29,068 nt of DNA from an uncultured Sutterella sp. (GTDB lineage: Bacteria; Pseudomonadota; Gammaproteobacteria; Burkholderiales; Burkholderiaceae_F). Of this stretch, positions 23,100 to 29,068 are shown piece by piece. Position 1 is the first letter of the stretch, and every line of letters starts with the position of its first letter. The stretch lies in assembly GCA_905192805.1 (NCBI GenBank), contig CAJJMF010000005.1, positions 1 to 29,068 on the forward strand, in the 5' to 3' direction. Under the pieces are notes generated by a model. The model saw only the letters and a list, made by a program, of their open reading frames with translations, had not been told where the DNA came from and did not search any database. Made by a program: the position numbers and the translations under genes.

Positions 23100-25412
23100 T
23101 TACGGGAGTTTGACGGTGATACTCGTTCGGCTCACACTACCCGCATCATCCATGACGCTCAATTGATGGCGTCCTGCACCGAGCGCAACCCCTAGGGGTT
23201 CATTGGGACGACTCACTCCCAAATAGCGGGCGCCATCGTACCAGTAGAGTTTTTGCACGTCCCCTTGCGCGGTCCCTTTGAGTACGACACTCGCTTCCTT
23301 TTCGGACGCGGTGCCGGCATAGAGGAGGGCGTCCTTGGCGGGCCTCAGAATCTGGGGAGCGCGACTTTGTGATTCGTTGGCGCACGGGCTACTCCAAGCA
23401 GGTAATTGCCCGAGTGAGGTGCCTTGCGCTTTGGCTAAGTCCACCAGATGGGCGGGCCAGCTTTCGGCATACACCCACGTTTGCGCGTCATTGCCACAGG
23501 TGCGCTCGCCTTTGTCGTTCACTGCAACGAGTTTTAACCAAGGACTCTGGGCAATGGGACTTTTCCCGGGAATAAACCACGCGGAGGTGGTTTCCGTGCA
23601 GCGTGTTTTCCCGTCGGAATCTTCCACCGGATCCCCCGTGCGTGCACACACCGCGATTGATTGCACCTTTTGGGGTTTGGGGACGTCAATATCGGCAGTG
23701 TCGAGCGTAAAACCTGGCGTATTCACGAGCGTACGCGCAGCCTCGGTAAAGAGCGGTAGGGCGACGGCGGCTCCCTTTAATTTCGCGTTCGGACGGTTAT
23801 TAAAGTTGCCTAACCACACCGTCATGGCATAGGGGCCAATGAGCCCTGCTGCCCAGGCATCCCGATAACCGTTTGAGGTCCCTGTTTTGACGGCTAAGGG
23901 AACACTCACCGAACCGGAGTTGACCGTGAGTCCCGCACTTTGGAGCATCGCGCGGACAATCCAGGCGGCCTCAGGACTCACGAGGGGCGTTCCCGTGCTG
24001 CGGGTCGCGTCGAGCGTATAAACCAAGGCCTGATCGATCCCCCCGTGGGCGAGACTCGCGTAGAGTTCGGTTAGCTTTTGCATCGATAAGCCGGCCGTAC
24101 CGAGGGCAATGGGTAGTCCGTAGTAGGCCTTATCGTGGGGTAAATCGACCCCTGCGGTTTTGAGCAGATCGTAGAGGTCCGGGTTTAATTCGCTCTCAAG
24201 CGTCAAGGCCGGAATATTGCGACTTTCGATGAGCGCCGTTTGTGCCGACAAGGGCCCCTTAAAGGTGTTGTCTTCGTTCTTGGGTTCGTAGCCCGACCAG
24301 TTGCGTGGCTCATCCAAGAGAATCGTTTGCGAGTGGATACGCCCTTGATCGAGGGCTAAGGCATAGATAAAGGGTTTGAGCGTGGAGCCGACACTGCGGA
24401 TCGCTCGCGTCCCGTCGACTTCGCCTTCGATCGTATCGTCAAAGAAGTCGGCACTCCCGATTTGGCTGAGCACCTGATTGGTGCGGGTATCGACGAGAAA
24501 GAGGGCAGCGTTTTTCACGCCATAGGGGGTCAATTCCCCCATCTTCGCTTTCATCACCTCGTTAAGCCGTTGCGTTAGTCGAAGCGACAACGTGCCATCA
24601 ATACGGCTCGCTTGGGGCGCCATCTGTTCGAGCATACGCACGTAGTGAGGCGCCTCAAAGGGGAGGTTTGTGTAACTGAGCCCCGTGCGGGGCGCGAGCA
24701 GCGCGGATCGTAGACGCTCCGGGTACACTTCACGCGAGAGTAACGTGTCCCCCAAGGCCACGCGCGCCCGGTCAAAGTCTTCCCCCCCTTGCGGGTTACG
24801 TTTCACCGGGTTTTGCGGGACGACGGCGAGCGAAATCGCTTCGCTCGGCGTTAACTTATCGGCAGACTTGCCAAAGTAGATTTGACTCGCGGCTTGGGCA
24901 CCTTCGACGTTCCCCCCGTAAGGGGCGAGCGCAAAGTAGGCTTCCAATATCTGCTCTTTACTGTAGAACTGCTCATAGCGCAGCGCCCAGAGGATTTGTT
25001 CGAGTTTGCCCTTAATCGACTTGGTGTTGAGCCCCAACTCCATACGTGCCACCTGCATCGTGATGGTGGAGGCGCCAATACTACGGCCCAAAAGGGATTG
25101 CACCGACGCACGAATAAGCGAGAGCGGATTCACCCCAGGGTGCTTATAGTAGTAGCGATCCTCGTATTCGAGCGTACTTTTCACCAAGTCGGGCGAGAGC
25201 TCATTGAGTTTGACGGGGAGTCGATACACCCCATCCTCAGCGAGCGATAGGCGTAAGAGTACGCCCTCACGGTCGTAGATCGCTCTCGAATATTTTTCCG
25301 GGGTCGTTAAGGGCGGTTGCGGTAATTCGTGCACCGCCCACGTGAGTACCCCAAATGCTGCAACGCCCAGGGCTAATGTACTCAATACCACTATGGGCAA
25401 CGTCTTGGCCAT
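23100..25412 (-). CDS. pbpC: Penicillin-binding protein 1C (bifunctional glycosyltransferase/transpeptidase)
   Basis: 770 residues. An N-terminal membrane anchor (about 5-27) precedes a GT51 glycosyltransferase domain with Glu84 in EDRYYYKHPGV and the GASTITMQVAR motif. The transpeptidase domain has SVGSTLK (Ser343, Lys346), SRN (397-399) and KTG (509-511). A C-terminal BiPBP_C domain is present (about 685-770, GRHQLSVMDDAGSV). All catalytic residues are intact. PBP1C polymerises and may cross-link peptidoglycan. The gene follows the alpha-2-macroglobulin gene after 17 bases, as in E. coli yfhM-pbpC, with AGGAG before the ATG. In this pairing the macroglobulin is thought to trap proteases while PBP1C repairs the wall. 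It is somewhat smaller than some bacterial PBP1C but complete. Confidence 0.95.
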   Translation of the reverse strand: MAKTLPIVVLSTLALGVAAFGVLTWAVHELPQPPLTTPEKYSRAIYDREGVLLRLSLAEDGVYRLPVKLNELSPDLVKSTLEYEDRYYYKHPGVNPLSLIRASVQSLLGRSIGASTITMQVARMELGLNTKSIKGKLEQILWALRYEQFYSKEQILEAYFALAPYGGNVEGAQAASQIYFGKSADKLTPSEAISLAVVPQNPVKRNPQGGEDFDRARVALGDTLLSREVYPERLRSALLAPRTGLSYTNLPFEAPHYVRMLEQMAPQASRIDGTLSLRLTQRLNEVMKAKMGELTPYGVKNAALFLVDTRTNQVLSQIGSADFFDDTIEGEVDGTRAIRSVGSTLKPFIYALALDQGRIHSQTILLDEPRNWSGYEPKNEDNTFKGPLSAQTALIESRNIPALTLESELNPDLYDLLKTAGVDLPHDKAYYGLPIALGTAGLSMQKLTELYASLAHGGIDQALVYTLDATRSTGTPLVSPEAAWIVRAMLQSAGLTVNSGSVSVPLAVKTGTSNGYRDAWAAGLIGPYAMTVWLGNFNNRPNAKLKGAAVALPLFTEAARTLVNTPGFTLDTADIDVPKPQKVQSIAVCARTGDPVEDSDGKTRCTETTSAWFIPGKSPIAQSPWLKLVAVNDKGERTCGNDAQTWVYAESWPAHLVDLAKAQGTSLGQLPAWSSPCANESQSRAPQILRPAKDALLYAGTASEKEASVVLKGTAQGDVQKLYWYDGARYLGVSRPNEPLGVALGAGRHQLSVMDDAGSVSRTSITVKLP

Positions 25413-25429
25413 GCCAGCTCTCTCCTACA

Positions 25430-28400
25430 TCACGGTTGACGCTTCACGGTGAGGGATCCCGCGGCGGTCATGCCGTTTACTGAGGGCGAACGACTTAAGT
25501 GAGCTTCACTCGGAGGTAAGGTAAAGGTCCCTGGGGTCGTTGCGCGAAGGTTATAGCGTAAGACCGTTTCATTTTCGGTGGGTTCCACCAAGAAAACGAC
25601 GCGATCTTCATCATTGATTTGTTCTACTTGCGCAGGCAAATCCTCGCTCGAATTCGTGACGAGCGTAAAGCCCGCCGGTAGCAGATCCGTGAGTACGATC
25701 GTATCCTGATCGTCGCCTTGATAACGGGTCACGCGAATCTCGACCGTGATTTGGTCGCCTAGTGCGAGACCGCCTTTCAAGGGTAGGTCATTTTTCAGGA
25801 TCGTCTTACGTACCCGGATGCCGGCCTCTTGGGGCACGCTCGGTAACGTGGCTCGGTAGCCTGACGCACTCCACGCATAGTAGAGTCCTTCCTTTTTACC
25901 ACTCATGGTGAGCGTTATGCAACCCGTGATATCGGCTTTTGCCCCGTTTAGGGTAGGCGTGAGCGTAATCTCGTGCGCACTAAACTCGTTCGACCATTTT
26001 TGGCAGGTCAGTTCTACGGGGGATGCGTTCGCACCGTCCGCAGGTGTTTCTAGGCCCGCGACTAAGCTCATGAGGGCTTCACTCGCTAAGGCACGTGGCA
26101 ATTGCGCCGGCGCATCGGTGAGTGAAGAGAGGGTGTCTTTCACGAGGTTCGCATCGCGTGCGTAGCGCAGTGCCGCCAAGTATTCGGGGAGTTCGTCACG
26201 CGTGGTTTTCCCGAGGGTCACAGGTCCCGTCAAGAGGGGTTTCACTTCCTCCGTGACGCCCATTAACGCATAACTTAACCCCATCCAACGGCGCGTAATA
26301 TCGGTGCGCACATCGATTTGATTGGTCTCGATCTGCTGACGTAACCACTCTAAGGGTTCGGTCGTGAGTACCCCGGCACGCGTGAGCGTATAGAGGAGGT
26401 AACTGTAGGCTTGGGCATCGCGCAGGGTCAAAATCGGCGTGTTATAGAGCGACTGACGGGCCTCTTTGACGAGCTGCTGCGCAACCGCGTCTGCTTCGGA
26501 CGGAATCCCTTGTGTGCGCACGAGCAGTGCAAAGTCGAGCGCTTTGGCAGTCAGTGCCCAATCCGGGTGGGGCGCCGTACCCGCGCGTAAGGGTTCCATA
26601 AACCCACCCCACGGGAGTCGCGCTTTAATGAGTGACACCGTCACGGGGACGCGCTTTTTGAGCTCCTCGGAGACGTCGGTGGCACTCAGACCTAAGGCCG
26701 TGAGTAATTGCGGTTTACGGGCCAAATAGGTCCACGCCATGGCGGTATCGATTTTCGCTTCTAAGTCGAGCGGGTCGTCACGCAATTGGCTCACTAAGCT
26801 CGCGGCCACCGGCAGGGGACTCGGTCCTACAAAGAGTTCGGTTTTCGCTTCAAAGGGTAAGAGTTCGGGAAGCGCTTTGAGGGTGAGGGTGGGCGCTTCA
26901 ATCCTTCCCCAGTCCGACTCGGTTCGCGCTAAGGTGGCCGGGCGCACCGAGAGCGTGCGATCCCGCACCACGGTTTGTCCCAACCCCGTTAATTCGGTAC
27001 GAATCTTGGCACTTCCTGGGCGCTGTGTGGCCCGAAGCGTAAAGGTGAGGGTCGTGTCAGACGTGAGTGGCAGTTGGACGGGGTCCTTACCCGCCACTTT
27101 CCCGTCGACCCCGATGGGTCCCTCCAGCGTAAAGCGTACGGTCGCACTCGGGGGTGTTGCCTCGGCCTTGGCTTTTTCTAGCGCCTCCGGGTCGGTCGTT
27201 ATATTGACCACCCCCAAGGCCACATCGCCGGGTGCCAAATAGGTGGGGAAGTTGGGCGTGGCAGCCAAGGCTTGGCGTAGCGTCGTGGTGGCGCTCACTG
27301 AGCCCACCTGCGTGGCATTGGCACCCACGGCCATCACGCGGACTTTCCCTTGGAAATTTTCCGGCAGGGCCATGACGTACTCTTTGGGCGTGGGCCCCAC
27401 GGGCACAATCCCGAGCCACTTCATGGCCACGTCGCCCATTTGACGTCTAAAGGGGTTCGATAAGCTGGCACTTAACGCTGCTTTTTCGAGCGCGTCGCCC
27501 CCTCCGGTAGGCGTGAGCCCCGGTAAATTGAGCCCTTCGGGCATTAAATCCTCGAGGGTTTCAAACGTATCGGTCGAGAGCCCGCGGTTAGCAAAAAGCG
27601 CTTCATAGGGTTTGAGTAGCTGGTAGCGGGTGGGGGCTAACACCGCCTCATCCACGGCCCAGAGCATCGCTTCCCCGTCCTGAGCGGCCGAGAGCGTAAA
27701 GCGTACCGACTTCGGATCGGCCTGCACCTCAGGCGCCGTGAGCTGCAACGCCAAATCGTGGGCCTCACGGTTCACCATCAAGGGAGCCGTTGCTGAACTG
27801 TAGGCCTTTAAGAAGCGGTTTGCCCACGTGGGGCTACGCACGAGCGACACGGTGAGCCAGTATTTGCCATCGGCCGTATCGGGGAGTTTGAGGGCCACTT
27901 GGTTGTAGCCCACTTTCACGTCGGCCCACTGGTGCGTGAGAACGCCGTTGGCTTCGAGCGTGAGGAGAGCGGTGCCATCAAAGGGCGACAAGACACTCGC
28001 CTCCACGGTGTCGCCCGGCTTATAGGCTTTCTCCGGCACGGTTAACTTCATGTGCGCGGTAGGCAGGGCCATCTCGGGCTTAATCGTGTTCCCTAAGACC
28101 TGATAGGAGAGTTTCGTTAATACGCGTCCTTCGCGATCGAGAATCCGCACGGCATAGTCGCCCGGGGCGTCCGTTAAAAGCTTTAACGTGGCGTGCCCGG
28201 CGTTATCGGTTTGCAGCGCTTCGGTTTTGAGCACATCGTATTGGGGCGTCTCGCGATAGCTGAGGTACCCACGATCGTCTGCAACGAGTTCCGTGATGTA
28301 GCGCTGTGCGCTCACTTCGGCTGTGAGGGCTTTATTGGCTTCGCCGACGAGCGACGGGTTGACCATCGCCAGATCCAATTGAATGGCTTCACCGGCATGA

Positions 28401-29068
28401 ATATCCCACAAGGGCGTGGCCGTGTTACTCACGCGGTAGCCCACCCAGTAGGGCAGGTTCGAGACCAAGAAGTCGGCTTCGTTGGTGGCCACGCGGGCCC
28501 CGACGTCGTCAGTCCCCTCTAAGTTCACTTGGGCACGCAGTACGCCCGAGAGGCTACTTTCGAGCCCCAACGCCAAGGCCGCTTCGCCGTTGGCATTGGT
28601 CTTCGCGGGGGTGAGCGTGCGGGTAATCGGGGTTAACCCGTCGGAATCGGGACTCGTGAAGACATAGTCCTCAAAGCCCTCAAATTTGATGTCTGCCGGC
28701 GGCTCTAAGAGCAGTTGCCCACGCACGGACCGCTCGGGGGCTTTGTCGCCAAATCCGTAGGCGAGGGTGGCCGTGAGGGTGGCGTCTTGCGGCATCACCC
28801 ATCCGCGATGGACGGTTTTGGGGGCGTCCACGGAGAGCACCATGCTTTCGGGTTCAAAGCGCTGAATACGAATCGATTGGTTATCGAGCACCGTATCGCC
28901 CGCTAAGAGGCGTACGATCCAAATGCCGGGGGTGGCGTCCACCGGGAGCGTCCAGTCCGATTCACTCAACCCAGACGCGCGGGTTTTCATCACGTTTAGG
29001 GTCTTGAATCCCCCTAAGGGATCCACGACTTCCACCTTTAAGGGCGTGTCTTCGAGAACGGGCGTCCA
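25430..29068 (-). CDS. yfhM: Bacterial alpha-2-macroglobulin, YfhM-like, N-terminus outside window, thioester motif apparently lost
   Basis: The frame is open to the right edge, giving about 1,212 C-terminal residues; E. coli YfhM has 1,653, so roughly a quarter is missing. Macroglobulin-like beta domains are followed by the A2M signature region (NPFRRQMGDVAMKWLG, ALPENFQGKVRVMAVG, FPTYLAPGD) and a helical TED-like region. Where thioester-containing members have a GCLEQ motif, this protein reads DDPLDLEA (plus 26756-26779). The Cys and Gln are gone, so it cannot form the covalent protease trap. Only two cysteines occur in the seen part, both near the C-terminal end (LTCQKW, ITGCIT), where they may form a disulfide. 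The gene sits 17 bases upstream of pbpC in one operon. Thioester-less macroglobulins are known in bacteria, so it may still bind proteases non-covalently or act structurally. Confidence 0.92.
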   Translation of the reverse strand, partial: WTPVLEDTPLKVEVVDPLGGFKTLNVMKTRASGLSESDWTLPVDATPGIWIVRLLAGDTVLDNQSIRIQRFEPESMVLSVDAPKTVHRGWVMPQDATLTATLAYGFGDKAPERSVRGQLLLEPPADIKFEGFEDYVFTSPDSDGLTPITRTLTPAKTNANGEAALALGLESSLSGVLRAQVNLEGTDDVGARVATNEADFLVSNLPYWVGYRVSNTATPLWDIHAGEAIQLDLAMVNPSLVGEANKALTAEVSAQRYITELVADDRGYLSYRETPQYDVLKTEALQTDNAGHATLKLLTDAPGDYAVRILDREGRVLTKLSYQVLGNTIKPEMALPTAHMKLTVPEKAYKPGDTVEASVLSPFDGTALLTLEANGVLTHQWADVKVGYNQVALKLPDTADGKYWLTVSLVRSPTWANRFLKAYSSATAPLMVNREAHDLALQLTAPEVQADPKSVRFTLSAAQDGEAMLWAVDEAVLAPTRYQLLKPYEALFANRGLSTDTFETLEDLMPEGLNLPGLTPTGGGDALEKAALSASLSNPFRRQMGDVAMKWLGIVPVGPTPKEYVMALPENFQGKVRVMAVGANATQVGSVSATTTLRQALAATPNFPTYLAPGDVALGVVNITTDPEALEKAKAEATPPSATVRFTLEGPIGVDGKVAGKDPVQLPLTSDTTLTFTLRATQRPGSAKIRTELTGLGQTVVRDRTLSVRPATLARTESDWGRIEAPTLTLKALPELLPFEAKTELFVGPSPLPVAASLVSQLRDDPLDLEAKIDTAMAWTYLARKPQLLTALGLSATDVSEELKKRVPVTVSLIKARLPWGGFMEPLRAGTAPHPDWALTAKALDFALLVRTQGIPSEADAVAQQLVKEARQSLYNTPILTLRDAQAYSYLLYTLTRAGVLTTEPLEWLRQQIETNQIDVRTDITRRWMGLSYALMGVTEEVKPLLTGPVTLGKTTRDELPEYLAALRYARDANLVKDTLSSLTDAPAQLPRALASEALMSLVAGLETPADGANASPVELTCQKWSNEFSAHEITLTPTLNGAKADITGCITLTMSGKKEGLYYAWSASGYRATLPSVPQEAGIRVRKTILKNDLPLKGGLALGDQITVEIRVTRYQGDDQDTIVLTDLLPAGFTLVTNSSEDLPAQVEQINDEDRVVFLVEPTENETVLRYNLRATTPGTFTLPPSEAHLSRSPSVNGMTAAGSLTVKRQP

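Overview
The window looks like a chromosomal segment of a betaproteobacterium, most likely Burkholderiales and possibly a host-associated Sutterellaceae. The reasons are the fimV-truA-accD-folC-dedD-cvpA-purF gene order, the divergent bamD/rluD-pgeF pair, frequent TTA leucine codons in a genome of moderate GC, and large surface proteins of the autotransporter and haemagglutinin types. The genus is an inference. I see no tRNA, rRNA, CRISPR array, insertion sequence or phage gene.

Layout. Positions 1-1911 (+) hold the 3' end of a large beta-helical, repeat-containing adhesin that enters from the left. 1980-3265 (-) carries two tandem LysE/RhtB-type exporters behind a promoter and a structured leader that looks like a transcription attenuator. 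3455-4222 (-) is bamD, whose start codon overlaps that of the divergent rluD (4221-5288, +). rluD is followed by pgeF and rimO. 7543-7924 is a regulatory region containing a ZTP (pfl) riboswitch. The riboswitch leads into an oxalate/formate-antiporter-family (OFA) MFS transporter (7925-9205, +). 9298-12687 (-) is a subtilisin-like protease autotransporter with an extended signal peptide.

From 13253 to 23018 (+) lies a housekeeping cluster: fimV, truA, accD, folC, a dedD-like SPOR gene, cvpA, purF and a small rhodanese. It covers polar cell organisation, tRNA modification, malonyl-CoA synthesis, folate synthesis, septal peptidoglycan binding and the first step of purine synthesis. The trpFBA genes that many betaproteobacteria carry between truA and accD are absent here. 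23100-29068 (-) is the pbpC / bacterial alpha-2-macroglobulin pair. The macroglobulin runs off the right edge and appears to lack the thioester motif.

The most striking items are the ZTP riboswitch in front of an OFA-type transporter, with an internal sequence able to compete with the aptamer pseudoknot; the hairpin-plus-U8 leader of the lysE pair; the two-base-overlapping bamD/rluD starts; and the thioester-less macroglobulin next to pbpC. One-carbon and purine metabolism recur in the window (ZTP sensing, folC, purF), which gives the riboswitch-transporter link a plausible physiological setting.
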